DNA of 64,000 nt from Zhihengliuella sp. ISTPL4 (GTDB taxonomy: Bacteria > Actinomycetota > Actinomycetes > Actinomycetales > Microbacteriaceae), in the NCBI RefSeq assembly GCF_002848265.1, contig NZ_CP025422.1, positions 1,890,727 to 1,954,726 of the forward strand. Direction: 5' to 3'. Positions 18,474-28,509 of this stretch are shown here, one piece after another. How positions within the stretch are numbered: the first letter of the stretch is position 1; every line of letters begins with the position of its first letter. Below the pieces are notes generated by a model. It saw nothing but the letters and a program-made list of their open reading frames with translations. It ran no database searches and had not been told where the DNA came from. A program made the translations under genes and the position numbers.

Positions 18474-18929
18474 TCAGCGACGGTCCTCGAAGAAGGCCCG
18501 GAGCAGGGCGATGGACGCGTGCTCGTCCGCGCCGCCGATCACCTCGGCGCGGTAGGGCAGGCGGCGGTCGCGCAGCACGTCGTACATCGAGCCGGCCGCT
18601 CCCGCCTTGTCGTCCCACGCGCCGAAGACCACCCGGCCGATGCGCGCCTGCAGGATCGCGCCGGCGCACATGACGCAGGGCTCGAGGGTGACGACGAGCG
18701 TGCAGCCGTCGAGATTCCAGGACCCGCGCACCGATGCGGCGGCGCGGATGGCCTCGATCTCGGCGTGCCCTGTCGGATCATGCGTGATCTCGCGGGTGTT
18801 CCGCCCTTCCGCCAGGACATGCCCGTCGGCATCGAGCAGGACGGCGCCGACCGGGATCTCCCCGGCGTCCGCGGCCTCGGCGGCGAGCTCGAGGGCACGC
18901 TGCATCGCAAGGCGGTCGGCGGCGGTCAT
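18474..18929 (-). CDS. tadA: tRNA-specific adenosine deaminase
   Basis: A 151-residue zinc enzyme that makes inosine at the wobble position of tRNA-Arg(ACG). The catalytic motif HAE is at residues 55-57 and the second zinc motif PCVMC has Cys 85 and 88. It is the expected size for bacterial TadA. It is divergent from upp, a common actinobacterial pairing. TAGGCT lies six bases before the ATG, so the mRNA is probably leaderless. Confidence 0.95.
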   Translation of the reverse strand: MTAADRLAMQRALELAAEAADAGEIPVGAVLLDADGHVLAEGRNTREITHDPTGHAEIEAIRAAASVRGSWNLDGCTLVVTLEPCVMCAGAILQARIGRVVFGAWDDKAGAAGSMYDVLRDRRLPYRAEVIGGADEHASIALLRAFFEDRR

Positions 18930-18935
18930 GCCCCG

Positions 18936-19004
18936 AGCCTACGACAGCGCGCGATGTTCACCGCAGCACCCGATGTCGTGCGCGGACGCGGGGCGCATTA
19001 GCCT
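18936..19004. promoter_or_regulatory. Divergent leaderless promoters of tadA and upp
   Basis: On minus, TAGGCT (18936-18941) precedes the tadA ATG by six bases. On plus, TAGCCT (18999-19004) precedes the upp ATG by six bases. No other regulatory structure was seen in this 81-base gap. Confidence 0.65.
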
Positions 19005-19010
19005 GTATCC

Positions 19011-19643
19011 ATGCGTGTTCACGTCGCCGACCACCCTCTCATCACCCACAAGCTCTCGGTGCTGCGCGACGCGCGCACCCCGTCGCCGGTCTTCCGCCAG
19101 CTGACCGAAGAGCTCGTGACGCTCCTCGCGTACGAGGCGACGCGGAATGTGAAGGTCACTCCGATCGAGATCACGACGCCGGTCACCACGACCACGGGCG
19201 TGAAGATCTCGGAGCCGCGTCCGATCGTCGTCCCGATCCTGCGGGCGGGTCTCGGCATGCTCGAAGGCCTCGTCAAGCTCCTCCCCACCGCGGAGGTCGG
19301 TTTCCTTGGCATGGTCCGCGACGAGGAGACCTTCGAGCCCACCACCTACGCCGAGCGGCTTCCGGACGACCTCTCCGACCGTCAGTGCTTCGCGATCGAT
19401 CCGATGCTGGCGACCGGCGGCTCGCTGGCCGCGGCCATCCAGTTCCTGTTCGACCGCGGCGCGAAGGACGTCACCGCGATCTGCCTGCTGGGCACCCCGG
19501 AGGGTGTGGCAGCGATCGAGGCGATGGCGGGCGACCGCGATGTGACCCTCGTCCTCGGAGCGCTCGACGAGCGCCTCGACGAGAAGGGGTACATCGTGCC
19601 CGGTCTCGGCGACGCGGGCGACCGGCTGTACGGCACGGTCTGA
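19011..19643 (+). CDS. upp: Uracil phosphoribosyltransferase
   Basis: A 210-residue pyrimidine-salvage enzyme that makes UMP from uracil and PRPP. The start [20 protein letters not shown] is nearly invariant in the family. PRPP-binding residues lie in the segment [17 protein letters not shown] (about residue 130). The C-terminal uracil-binding region [12 protein letters not shown] is complete. Full length with no sign of damage. Confidence 0.97.
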   Translation: MRVHVADHPLITHKLSVLRDARTPSPVFRQLTEELVTLLAYEATRNVKVTPIEITTPVTTTTGVKISEPRPIVVPILRAGLGMLEGLVKLLPTAEVGFLGMVRDEETFEPTTYAERLPDDLSDRQCFAIDPMLATGGSLAAAIQFLFDRGAKDVTAICLLGTPEGVAAIEAMAGDRDVTLVLGALDERLDEKGYIVPGLGDAGDRLYGTV

Positions 19644-19660
19644 GGCCGCGCGCGCTCTCG

Positions 19661-20464
19661 TCAGAGGGCCAAGCGGTAGCCGCGTTCGTCGCCGTAGCGC
19701 GTGAAGCCGGCCCTCGCGAGGATCGGCGCTGAGGTCGAGACACGACCCTTGACGAGCGCTGTCCCCGCACCGCGCACGGCGCTCTGCCGCAGGCGCTCCG
19801 CGAGCACGGCCCGATAGACACCGCGTCCGCGGTCGGCTTCGAGCGTCGCCGCTCCCCACAGCCGGGTGAACCCGTCGACGATGGTGCATCCCCCCGTGCT
19901 CACCGCGCGCCCGTCGAGGCGCCCGAGCACCCGGAAACCGGTACCGTCATCGAGAGCCTCGGTGAGTTCGGCGAACTCGGCGCGCAGACCATCCTCGTCG
20001 AGCGGCTGCTGCTCCCAGACCGGGACGTTGATCGCATCGACCTCGCGGAGCTGGTCTCTCGTGCGCACGACCTCGGCCGAGACACCGGGCGGCACCTCGA
20101 TATCGCTCCCGACGGTCGGGCGCGCGAACACCGTGACGGTGTCGAAATGCACGGCACCGCGGCGCCGAAGCTCGTTCTCGAGGTCGGGGTCGTCAGCGGG
20201 GTTCGTCCAGAACGTGAGGACGCTCTCGCCCCAGGCTCTGGTGCGATCCAGCGCCCCGTCCAGCACCTCGGCGGCGGGCCGCGTCGAGGTCACCTGCGAG
20301 CCACGGACGCCGCCCCCGAACCGCTCCGGGTAGCGCACGAGGAGCAGGTCGTCGCGGACGTGCTCGCTGCCGCGTGGGAACCAGGCCCACGCGGCAGCGG
20401 CACGGAGGACGTCCGCCGCGGTCGGCGTGCTGTCAGCGGCGGGCACGGACTCTTTCGTCGTCAT
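19661..20464 (-). CDS. GNAT-family N-acetyltransferase
   Basis: A 267-residue protein whose C-terminal half (from about residue 130) fits the GNAT fold, with the acetyl-CoA loop region LEADRGRGVYRAVLAERLRQ. The N-terminal 120 residues are less clear and may be a decayed second GNAT domain. Its ATG overlaps the stop of the large nuclease-helicase gene (ATGA). The substrate is unknown. Confidence 0.8.
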   Translation of the reverse strand: MTTKESVPAADSTPTAADVLRAAAAWAWFPRGSEHVRDDLLLVRYPERFGGGVRGSQVTSTRPAAEVLDGALDRTRAWGESVLTFWTNPADDPDLENELRRRGAVHFDTVTVFARPTVGSDIEVPPGVSAEVVRTRDQLREVDAINVPVWEQQPLDEDGLRAEFAELTEALDDGTGFRVLGRLDGRAVSTGGCTIVDGFTRLWGAATLEADRGRGVYRAVLAERLRQSAVRGAGTALVKGRVSTSAPILARAGFTRYGDERGYRLAL

Positions 20465-23400
20465 GATTCCTCCTCTGCGGCCCCGACCAGGCGGGCGAAG
20501 GCACTGAGCCGGGCGACGCCCTCGGGCGTGTACGGCAGGTCGTCGAGCAACGCCGGCGAGTGGATGAGGTAGGCCACGACCTGGGCGCGGGAGATCGCCA
20601 CGTTGAGCCGGTTCTGCAGCAGCAGGAACTCGGGACCCCGCGGAGCATCCCGGCCGCTTGACGCCGCGAGCGTCGTGATCGAGACGACCGCCTCCTTGCC
20701 CTGGAAGTTGTCGACGGTACCCACCGGGACCCCGCCGAATCCCGCCGCCGCGAGCGCATCGTGCACGAGCTGCCGCTGGGCGTTGTAGGGCGCCACGACG
20801 ATGATGTCCTCCGGCGTCAGCGGGCGGACGCTGCCCTCCGCGTCGTTCTCGTGGAAGGTGCGGCCGACGAGGTCGCCGACGATGCGCACGACTTCGGCCG
20901 CTTCCTCCGGCGACTGGGTCGCGTTGCCGCGGTGCCGCAGCGGCACCACGTGCAGGCCCGGGTCGATGCCCTCGACCGCGCGCCGCTCGGTGCCGGGAGC
21001 CGAGGCGAGCTTCCCGGCATAGGCGAGCTTCGACACCGGAGCCGCGACATACGGGTGCATCCGCCAGGAACGGGCGAGGAAGTAGCCGTACTCCGGACGC
21101 ACGACGGGATCGCCGTCCATCACCCAGCCGAGCGCAGAGGTGTCCACCGGCTCCGGGTGGGCGCCCTGGCTGACCTGGGGCAGCTGCTGAGGGTCGCCGA
21201 GGAGCAGGAGCCGCTGCGCACCGGCGGCCACCGCGATGGTCGAGGCGAGCGAGAACTGTCCGGCCTCGTCGATCACGAGCAGGTCGAGTTCTCCCCTGGC
21301 CACCCGCTGCGTGTTGCTGAAGTCCCACGCGGTGCCGCCCACGACGGCACCCTCGTTCTCGTGCTCGGCGAGGAAGGCTGCCATCCCGGTCTTCGGGATC
21401 ACCGTGTAACCGGGATCGGCGTCGGCATCCTTGGGGCACTTCGCCACCTGACCCGGGGCGACGCCGTCGGCGACGACGCGCTCCAGGAGCGTCTCGATGA
21501 TCGCGTGGGACTGCGCGACGACGCCGATGCGGAAGCCGTGCTCGTTGACGAGCCGGGCGATCACCTGGGAGCCGGTGTAGGTCTTCCCCGTGCCCGGAGG
21601 CCCCTGCACCGCGAGGTAGCTGCGGTCGAGGTCGAGGATTCCGCGGACGATCGCCTCGATCGGATCGTCGCCTGCGGTCGGAAGCGCGTTCCCCGACACC
21701 GTGCGCGGAGGCAGGCGGCGGAGGATGTCGGTGGCCGCGTCCTCGGGGAAGTCCGGGGCGGCCGCGTGCACCGCGTCCGCCCACTCGTCGATCGCCTGCT
21801 GCAGCGACACCACGCGAGGCGGCGCAGCAGGGGTCAGCGCGACGGGGAGGTCGTCCCAGGTCTGTCCCTGCACGGCGGACTCGACCACGAGGTACCCGTC
21901 GTCCAGCACCTCGACGACCGTGACCCCGTGCGGCACGTGCACGGCCCGCGACGGGACGTCGGTGTCGAACGGGGCCGGGACGTCGTAGAGCGCGAACGGC
22001 TGCGCACCGGGGCCGAGCGTCGTGCCCGGTGACACCTCGCCGCGGATCTCGAGCTCCCGCGACAGCACTCGGCGCCCCTCGCCGATGCTCCAGTCCCGGC
22101 GCACCCGCGAGCGGACGGCATCGACCTTCACCACATCACGCGTGCTGTCCCACATGGTGACCGGCTCTCGCAGCCGCTGGAAGTGCGCGACCCAGAAGCT
22201 CTTCGCCTCGCGGGGGAAGTAGTCGATGGCGGCCGCCGCGATCCGGTACACGAGCCCGTCGCCTCCGGCCTCCACCGCACGCTGCGCGTCAGAGAGAAGG
22301 GCGAGCGACCGCGGCGACGGCTCGTAGATGACCTCATCCGCGTCGTCCGGCGGAGCAGGCGTCACCCCCTCCGAGCGGGCGATCTCGATGAGCCAGTTGC
22401 GCAGCCGCCGGGTGGAGACGCAGTCGTAGCGGTTGTAATCGGCGAGGTCGGCGAACACGGCGTCGGCCTCGGCCTGCGCGCCCGCTGCCGCGAGCTCCCG
22501 CGCCGCGACGTACTGCACGATGGAGTCGTCACCCTTCTGGACGTCGCTCGTGCGCACGTCCTCCCCCATGTAGAGCGGCTCGAGCTTCTTGATGGAGTAG
22601 GACCGCGAACCGACCCGCACGGTGCGCAGCACCAGGGGGTACAGGTCGACGAAGACGCCCTCGCGGAGGAGGCGGTCCACCTCGCCCTCGCGCACCCCGT
22701 GGCGGGCGGCCATCGCGACCAGGTGGGAGGTCTCGTAGGGGGCGTAGTGGTAGATGTGCATGCCGGGGTGCGCGGCGCGGCGCACCTTCACGAAGTCGAG
22801 GAAGGTCTCCAGCGCCCGCCGCTCCTCTGCGAACGAGTGCGCCCAGAGAGCGGTGTACTGGTCGGCGTTGTCGACCCAGCCGAACAGGTAGTCGATGCCC
22901 CACTCCGCCTCGCCGTCGGGGGCGGGTTCGGTGTACAGCGGATCGCCCTCGAAGTCGAAGAAGATGTCGCCGTGGCTGGGCACCGGGAGGGTGTGGATCG
23001 CCGCGGCGTAGTGCACGTCGTACGTCGCCGCGCCCTCGGCATCCGCCCGCAGCTGCACGCGGGCCTGGGCGCGGAGGTTCTCGAAGGTGTCGACGTTCAT
23101 GCCCTCGGGGGCCTTCGTCGCCGCAGCCAGGTCGTCGATCGTGAGGATTCCAGCGGCGCGGAGACGGGCCCGCTGCACCGGACGCATGCGGGCGACCATG
23201 AGGAGGTCCCGGTGGGCCAGCACCTGCTCCTCGCAGGTGGCGCAGCGCCCGCAGGCGACCACGCGCAAATCGCCGCGGTCGTCACCCCACGCGAGGGGCG
23301 CCCCGGCGGCGCCATCGGCCACGGCGCGGTCCGCGATGAGAGCGCGCAGCCGCGACCGGCGCACCCGGAACAGCGGAAGGAGGTCGTCGACCGCGTGCGT

Positions 23401-23940
23401 GCTGACGCTGTTGTCGCCGTGGATGAGGTCGACCTCGTCCGCGCGGGGGATGCCGAGTCGGTCGAGCTGGTCGACATATGCCGCGAGCTGCATGAGCGCG
23501 GTCACCCGGGCCTTGCGCGCGAGCTTCGAGTCCTGCACCCGCCAGCGCCCGTCCGCATCCCGGCGGAGGAAGTCGGCGAACCCGACGAACTCGTCGGTGG
23601 CGAAAGCCGCCTGGAAGACGACCAGCGCGTCGGACCGCAGAGCGCTCAGCGTCTCGTCGACGGCGGCCGCAAGCGCCTCAGGATCGCTCGAGGAGACCTT
23701 GGCGATCCGATGCACCCGTTCGTCGCCGAGCTCCCGGATGTAGCGGTCGAGCACGTTCTGCTCGTGCACGTCTCCCAGCTGAGCGGCGCGGAGGAGCGTC
23801 GCGTCCTCCGGCTCCTCGACCGCGGGGACCCGACCCAGCTTCGCGTCGATCGCCCGGGACCACGCGAACTCGCACTCGGCGGCCGCCTTGAGGTCGCTCG
23901 CGCTCCAGATGACCCGCTGCGCCTCTGTGTCGATCCGCAC
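20461..23940 (-). CDS. TM0106-family RecB-like nuclease fused to an Upf1-type helicase
   Basis: A 1159-residue protein. The start is GTG at 23940 with GGGAG upstream. The N-terminal half (about 1-500) looks like the TM0106-family RecB-like nuclease, including the Cys pairs CGRC and CEEQ region (about 228-236) and an RNase H-like part with FFDFEGDPLY. The C-terminal half is a superfamily 1 helicase: Walker A GPPGTGKT at about 778-785, Walker B-like LLVIDEAGQF, and motif VGTVDNFQGKEA. Likely role: nucleic-acid repair or processing. Confidence 0.85.
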   Translation of the reverse strand: MRIDTEAQRVIWSASDLKAAAECEFAWSRAIDAKLGRVPAVEEPEDATLLRAAQLGDVHEQNVLDRYIRELGDERVHRIAKVSSSDPEALAAAVDETLSALRSDALVVFQAAFATDEFVGFADFLRRDADGRWRVQDSKLARKARVTALMQLAAYVDQLDRLGIPRADEVDLIHGDNSVSTHAVDDLLPLFRVRRSRLRALIADRAVADGAAGAPLAWGDDRGDLRVVACGRCATCEEQVLAHRDLLMVARMRPVQRARLRAAGILTIDDLAAATKAPEGMNVDTFENLRAQARVQLRADAEGAATYDVHYAAAIHTLPVPSHGDIFFDFEGDPLYTEPAPDGEAEWGIDYLFGWVDNADQYTALWAHSFAEERRALETFLDFVKVRRAAHPGMHIYHYAPYETSHLVAMAARHGVREGEVDRLLREGVFVDLYPLVLRTVRVGSRSYSIKKLEPLYMGEDVRTSDVQKGDDSIVQYVAARELAAAGAQAEADAVFADLADYNRYDCVSTRRLRNWLIEIARSEGVTPAPPDDADEVIYEPSPRSLALLSDAQRAVEAGGDGLVYRIAAAAIDYFPREAKSFWVAHFQRLREPVTMWDSTRDVVKVDAVRSRVRRDWSIGEGRRVLSRELEIRGEVSPGTTLGPGAQPFALYDVPAPFDTDVPSRAVHVPHGVTVVEVLDDGYLVVESAVQGQTWDDLPVALTPAAPPRVVSLQQAIDEWADAVHAAAPDFPEDAATDILRRLPPRTVSGNALPTAGDDPIEAIVRGILDLDRSYLAVQGPPGTGKTYTGSQVIARLVNEHGFRIGVVAQSHAIIETLLERVVADGVAPGQVAKCPKDADADPGYTVIPKTGMAAFLAEHENEGAVVGGTAWDFSNTQRVARGELDLLVIDEAGQFSLASTIAVAAGAQRLLLLGDPQQLPQVSQGAHPEPVDTSALGWVMDGDPVVRPEYGYFLARSWRMHPYVAAPVSKLAYAGKLASAPGTERRAVEGIDPGLHVVPLRHRGNATQSPEEAAEVVRIVGDLVGRTFHENDAEGSVRPLTPEDIIVVAPYNAQRQLVHDALAAAGFGGVPVGTVDNFQGKEAVVSITTLAASSGRDAPRGPEFLLLQNRLNVAISRAQVVAYLIHSPALLDDLPYTPEGVARLSAFARLVGAAEEES

Positions 23941-24026
23941 GATTCTCCCGTTCTGTCGGCTGCTTCGACACTATCCGCGGCATCCGACACGGCGAAAAGC
24001 GGGCGATCCCGCGCACGGGGTCCCGG

Positions 24027-24845
24027 TCAGCGCCACCAGGTGTCGTCGGGCGTCACGGGCAGATGACGCTTGTGCTGGGTCGCGAGATACCGTGCCTCGA
24101 TGCGCCCGGCGACCTCGGGGTCGACCTCCCGGCCCTCGAGGAAGTCGTCGATCTGCTCGTACGTCAGCCCCAGCTCATCCTCGTCGGTACGCCCCGGCTG
24201 GTCGTCGAGGAGATCGGCCGTCGGGACCTTGAACGCCAGGCGCTCCGGGGCGTCGAGGAACTGCAGGAGGGAACGCCCCTGCCGCTTCGTGAGGCCGGCG
24301 AGCGGCAGGACGTCGGCCGCCCCGTCGCCGAACTTGGTGTAGAAGCCGGTGATGGCTTCGGCGGCATGGTCGGTGCCGATCACGATCAGACCCTCGTGCC
24401 CGGCGAGCGCGTACTGGGTGACCATGCGGAGGCGGGCCTTGATGTTCCCCCGGTTGAAGTCGGAGATGTCGCTGGAGACGGCGGACTCGATGTCCTTCTC
24501 GACGCCCTCGACCCCGTTCTGGATGTTCACCTCGATCGACGAGTCCGGCGCGATGAAGTCCAGCGCGGCCTGCGCATCGTCGGCGTCGTGCTGCACACGA
24601 TAGGGCAGGCGCACCGCGAGGAAGGTCGCCTCCCCGCCCTCGGCACGCACCCGCTCGACCGCGAGCTGGGCGAGGCGCCCGGCGAGGGTCGAATCCTGGC
24701 CGCCGGAGATGCCGAGGACGAACCCCTTCGCGCCCGTCGTCCGCAGGTAGTCCGCGAGGAAGCCGACACGACGGTCCACCTCCGCTTCGGGATCGATGTC
24801 GGGCCGGGCGCCCAGGTCTTCCGCGATCTGCTTCTGCAACGACAC
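24027..24845 (-). CDS. nadE: NH3-dependent NAD+ synthetase
   Basis: A 272-residue enzyme for the final step of NAD synthesis (amidation of deamido-NAD with ammonia). The PP-loop motif SGGQDST is near residues 45-51. The start is GTG at 24845 with GGAGG upstream. There is no N-terminal glutaminase domain, so the enzyme uses free ammonia, as in E. coli NadE. The C-terminal tail [15 protein letters not shown] is characteristic. Confidence 0.96.
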   Translation of the reverse strand: MSLQKQIAEDLGARPDIDPEAEVDRRVGFLADYLRTTGAKGFVLGISGGQDSTLAGRLAQLAVERVRAEGGEATFLAVRLPYRVQHDADDAQAALDFIAPDSSIEVNIQNGVEGVEKDIESAVSSDISDFNRGNIKARLRMVTQYALAGHEGLIVIGTDHAAEAITGFYTKFGDGAADVLPLAGLTKRQGRSLLQFLDAPERLAFKVPTADLLDDQPGRTDEDELGLTYEQIDDFLEGREVDPEVAGRIEARYLATQHKRHLPVTPDDTWWR

Positions 24846-24955
24846 GTTGTCCTCCGCTCATCGGTTCGGCTCCAGTATCCCCCTTCCCTGTTTCGTGCGG
24901 GTCACGCCACTGCGCCGGGACGCGTTATCCGGCCGCGACCTGAGAGACTGAAGCG

Positions 24956-25513
24956 GTGAAGCTCCTCGTCGCCGCCCTCGAGTCCGAACTGTCCGCCTTC
25001 CCGGAGGAGCTCGACGGCTTCGACCGGCTGGTCACCGGCCCCGGAAAGCTGCCGGCGACGTACGCCCTGACCCGCGCCCTCGACGCGAAGAGCTACGACG
25101 AGGTCGTCGTCGTCGGCACCGCGGGCTCCATCGAGAAGGGACGCCCGTACGCGGTGCACGAGATCGCGACGGCGGTGCAGCACGACGTGATCGACCTCGA
25201 CGGCGTCGTCGGACGGCACGTCTCGCTTCCGCCGCAGGTGACCACGGGCCGCGAGGGCGTCGTGATCGCCACGGGTGACCACTTCGTGAACGACGCCGAG
25301 GTCACCGCCGTGATCCGGCCGATGGGTGCCGCCCTGGTGGACATGGAGACCTACGCCTACATCTGGGTGGCGGGGCAGTTCGGCGTGCCGATCCGTGCCT
25401 TCCGCGCCGTCTCCGACCAGGCGGAGGACGGCGCCCTGGCCGACTTCCGCGAGGCCATCGCCCGGTGCAGCATCGAGCTGCGCGAGGTGATCCGCGCCGA
25501 GTACGGGGTCTGA
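24956..25513 (+). CDS. Nucleosidase of the PNP/MTAN family
   Basis: A 185-residue protein starting at GTG 24956; GAGACT lies six bases upstream, suggesting a leaderless mRNA. Family features are the N-terminal LLVAALESELSAF, the segment VVVVGTAGSIEKG, and VDMETYAYIWVA near residue 128, where the Met-Glu pair contacts the ribose. It is shorter than MTAN (about 230). The exact nucleoside or futalosine-like substrate is not clear. Confidence 0.85.
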   Translation: MKLLVAALESELSAFPEELDGFDRLVTGPGKLPATYALTRALDAKSYDEVVVVGTAGSIEKGRPYAVHEIATAVQHDVIDLDGVVGRHVSLPPQVTTGREGVVIATGDHFVNDAEVTAVIRPMGAALVDMETYAYIWVAGQFGVPIRAFRAVSDQAEDGALADFREAIARCSIELREVIRAEYGV

Positions 25514-25515
25514 CC

Positions 25516-28509
25516 TCAGCGCGTCTCGATGACGCTCGGTCCGTTCGGGAGCGCGCGGACCGTGAGCTGCGCGGGGATCTGCTCCTGCATGGCCTCGACG
25601 TGGCTGATGACACCGACCGTGCGCCCACCCTGCCGGAGCTCGTCGAGCGTGCGCATCGCGACGTCGAGCGTGTCGCCGTCGAGTGACCCGAATCCCTCGT
25701 CGATGAAGAGCGTGTCCAGGCGGATGCCCCCCGCGCGGGCCGTCACGACCTCGGCCAGTCCGAGGGCGAGCGCGAGGGAGGTGAGGAAGGTCTCACCGCC
25801 GGACAAGGACTGCGGAGGGCGGGTCTGCCCGGTGAACGCGTCGGCGACCACGATGCCCAGCCCGGACGCGGCGCCGCGCGCCGCCAGGGCGTCGGAGTGC
25901 TGCAGGCGGTAGCGCCCCTCCGACATGTCGTGGAGGCGGCGGTTGGCGGCATCGACGATCTCCTCGAGCTCCGCCGCCAGCACGAAGGTCTCCAGCGTCA
26001 TCTTGCGCGTGTTCGCCCCCCGTCCGGCGATCGTGTCAGCGAGGGCCTGCAGGACCTCGAAGGCCGCGGCGTCCTCCGCCGTGCGGGCATGCTCGTCCTT
26101 CGCCGCGTCGATGAGGCCGGCCAGCCGCACCGCGTCGCCCGCCGCCTTGGTGGCCTCGTCGACGGCGGCGGACCATGCCGCTCTGGCGTCGAGCGCCGCC
26201 TGCTCATGAGGCGCGAGGTCGATCGGCTCCTCCGGCAGCGTGCGCAGCTCGAGGTCGAAGAGCAGGGCGCGCTCCTTCTCCCGTTGCACGGCGTGCGTCG
26301 TCACCCGCTCGTCGAGCTCCGTCTGCACCGCCGGCGGACGCAGCGCCGCGGTGGCGGCTTCGACGTCGGAGAACTCGGAGGCGTCGAGGGCGGCATCCCT
26401 CTCGGCAGCTGCCTCCGTCGCCGCCTGCTGCCTCCGCGCCCGTTCGGCTTCGGCGTCGAGGAGGCGGCGTGCGACGGCGAGGTGGGCGGTGGCCTCCGTC
26501 ATGCGCTCAGCCGCCGACGCGTAGCTCCCTCGCGCCTCGTCGATCGCCGTACGGGCGGCCTCGTCGCGCTGGACGACCAGGGCGAGCTGCTCACGGGCTT
26601 CGGCGAGGGCCGCCTCGTCCTGGACGCGCCGCCCCTCGAGCGCGCTCTGCTGGGTATCGAGCTCGACGAGCTCGCTGTCGCGCAGCCGCGCGGCCTCGGC
26701 CGCGGCGAGGGCCTCCTTCTCGGCGGCCACGGCGGCATCGAGCTCGACCTTCGCCGTCTCGACGTCTCGTCCGTCCGCGCGCGCCAGAGCCGCAGCGAGC
26801 TCGACCTGCAGCGACGTGCAGGTCGCCGCCGCCTGCTGCTCGCGGCGCGCCGCCTCGTCCCTCCGGGTCTCCGCAGCCGCGATGTCCTCCACGGAGACCG
26901 CGGCGCTGTGGTCCGCCGGCGCCGGATGCTCCCGCGCCCCGCACACCGGGCAGGGGTGATCCTCGATCAGAGCGGACGCCAGCTCCCCGGCCATGCCGTC
27001 GATCCGGCGCTGGCGCAACTCGGCCAGAGCCGACTGCGCGGCGGCCTGCGCGGACGTCGCCTCGGCGAGGACCCGGTCGGCCGCGGCGCACTCCTGCTGC
27101 AGACGTTCCGCCTCTTCCGCCGCCTCCCGGCGGAGCTCGGCAGCGACGCGTGCGCTCTCCATGGCGGGGAGCCGGTCGCCGAGCCGACGGGCGTCGTCCC
27201 GCTCCGCGGTGAGGGCGGCGATCCGGCCGGGCAGCGCCGCGCGCTCCGCCTCGCCGTCGGCGCACCGGCGCTCGGCGGTGGCGACGGCCTCCTCTGCGGT
27301 GATGCGCTCGGCGGCGCGGCGCGGTGCCTCGGCCTCCAGCGCGACGGCGCGCTCCCAGACCCCGGACGCCCGTGTCCGGTCGGCGATCCACGCGTCGAGG
27401 TCGTCGGTCTCGACACCGAGCTGATCCCAGCCCGCGCGTGCGCGCTTCTCCGCAGCCACCGCGCCATCAGCCGCCGTCACGGCACGGTCCGCCGCGGTGA
27501 TCGAGGACCGCAGCGCCTCGGCCGCCCGCGCCCTGGCGAGCTCCGCCTTCGCCTCGGCGATGGCTCCCTCCTCGGCGTCCAGACGCGCCATCGCCGCACG
27601 GGCACGGTCGCGCTCGCTCTGGGCACGTCGATCCTCGCGTGCTGCGGCCAGAACAGCATCGGCGGCCTCGAACCGCTTCTCCGCCTCCTGACGCTCGGCG
27701 GCGCGCCGTTCCGCCCGGTACGCAGCGCGAGCCTGCGCTCGCTCCAGCTCCGCCAGGCGATCGACCGTCGTGATGCCCTCCCCCTGCGCCTCCGGTCCGA
27801 CATCGCCGTCGGCGTCGCCGGCGTCGCGCCCGAGGTCGGCATCCGTCACGAGGCGCTCGGCCTCGTCCAGCCGGGCGGACACCGTGGCGAGACGCGCCCC
27901 GAGGCTCTGCTCGGCGTGGCGCCGCCGCTCGTCGAACCGGGCCTGCACGTCTTCGAAACGCTCGGTGCCGAAGAGCCGGCGCAGCAGCGCCTGCCGGTCC
28001 CTGCTGCCCGCGAGCAGGAACTCCGAGAACCGGTTCTGGGCCAGCAGGATCACCTGCAGGAACTGCTCGCGGCTGAGCTGAAGGATGTCGTCGAGCTCGT
28101 GCGCGACGTCGACGGCCCGCGCCGCACGACCGACCCAGCCGTCGTCCGTGAGCTCCTCCAGGGAGACCGCCGCCGCCTGCTTCGTCAGGCCGCCACCCCG
28201 CCGGGCCGGACGGAGGTACTCCGGGGAACGTGTGACCCGGTACCGCCCCGACGGCGTGCTGAACTCGACGACCACCTCGGAGGGGTCGTCCGGTTCGCTG
28301 TGGTCGCTGCGGAGCCGCTTCTCCCCGCCGTCGTACCGCGGCACCCCGCCGTACAGCCCGAAGCAGACCGCATCGAGGATGCTCGACTTCCCCGCTCCGG
28401 TGCGGCCGGCGATGAGGAAGATCCCGTCGTCGGCGAAGGCGTCGAAGTCGACGGTCTGCCGCGCGCGGAACGGCCCGAACCCCTCGACCTCCAGACGATG
28501 CAGCCGCAC
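25516..28509 (-). CDS. sbcC: SbcC-type SMC exonuclease subunit
   Basis: A 997-residue ATPase of the SbcCD nuclease. Walker A is GRTGAGKSS near residues 35-43. Two long Ala/Glu/Arg-rich coiled coils flank a zinc hook with CPVC at about residue 520. The C-terminal signature QSLSGGETFLTSLALALGL and Walker B LDTLFIDEGFGSLD complete the head. The GTG start at 28509 overlaps the sbcD stop by one base. The pair processes DNA ends and hairpins, which is relevant to the many palindromes in this window. Confidence 0.95.
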   Translation of the reverse strand: MRLHRLEVEGFGPFRARQTVDFDAFADDGIFLIAGRTGAGKSSILDAVCFGLYGGVPRYDGGEKRLRSDHSEPDDPSEVVVEFSTPSGRYRVTRSPEYLRPARRGGGLTKQAAAVSLEELTDDGWVGRAARAVDVAHELDDILQLSREQFLQVILLAQNRFSEFLLAGSRDRQALLRRLFGTERFEDVQARFDERRRHAEQSLGARLATVSARLDEAERLVTDADLGRDAGDADGDVGPEAQGEGITTVDRLAELERAQARAAYRAERRAAERQEAEKRFEAADAVLAAAREDRRAQSERDRARAAMARLDAEEGAIAEAKAELARARAAEALRSSITAADRAVTAADGAVAAEKRARAGWDQLGVETDDLDAWIADRTRASGVWERAVALEAEAPRRAAERITAEEAVATAERRCADGEAERAALPGRIAALTAERDDARRLGDRLPAMESARVAAELRREAAEEAERLQQECAAADRVLAEATSAQAAAQSALAELRQRRIDGMAGELASALIEDHPCPVCGAREHPAPADHSAAVSVEDIAAAETRRDEAARREQQAAATCTSLQVELAAALARADGRDVETAKVELDAAVAAEKEALAAAEAARLRDSELVELDTQQSALEGRRVQDEAALAEAREQLALVVQRDEAARTAIDEARGSYASAAERMTEATAHLAVARRLLDAEAERARRQQAATEAAAERDAALDASEFSDVEAATAALRPPAVQTELDERVTTHAVQREKERALLFDLELRTLPEEPIDLAPHEQAALDARAAWSAAVDEATKAAGDAVRLAGLIDAAKDEHARTAEDAAAFEVLQALADTIAGRGANTRKMTLETFVLAAELEEIVDAANRRLHDMSEGRYRLQHSDALAARGAASGLGIVVADAFTGQTRPPQSLSGGETFLTSLALALGLAEVVTARAGGIRLDTLFIDEGFGSLDGDTLDVAMRTLDELRQGGRTVGVISHVEAMQEQIPAQLTVRALPNGPSVIETR

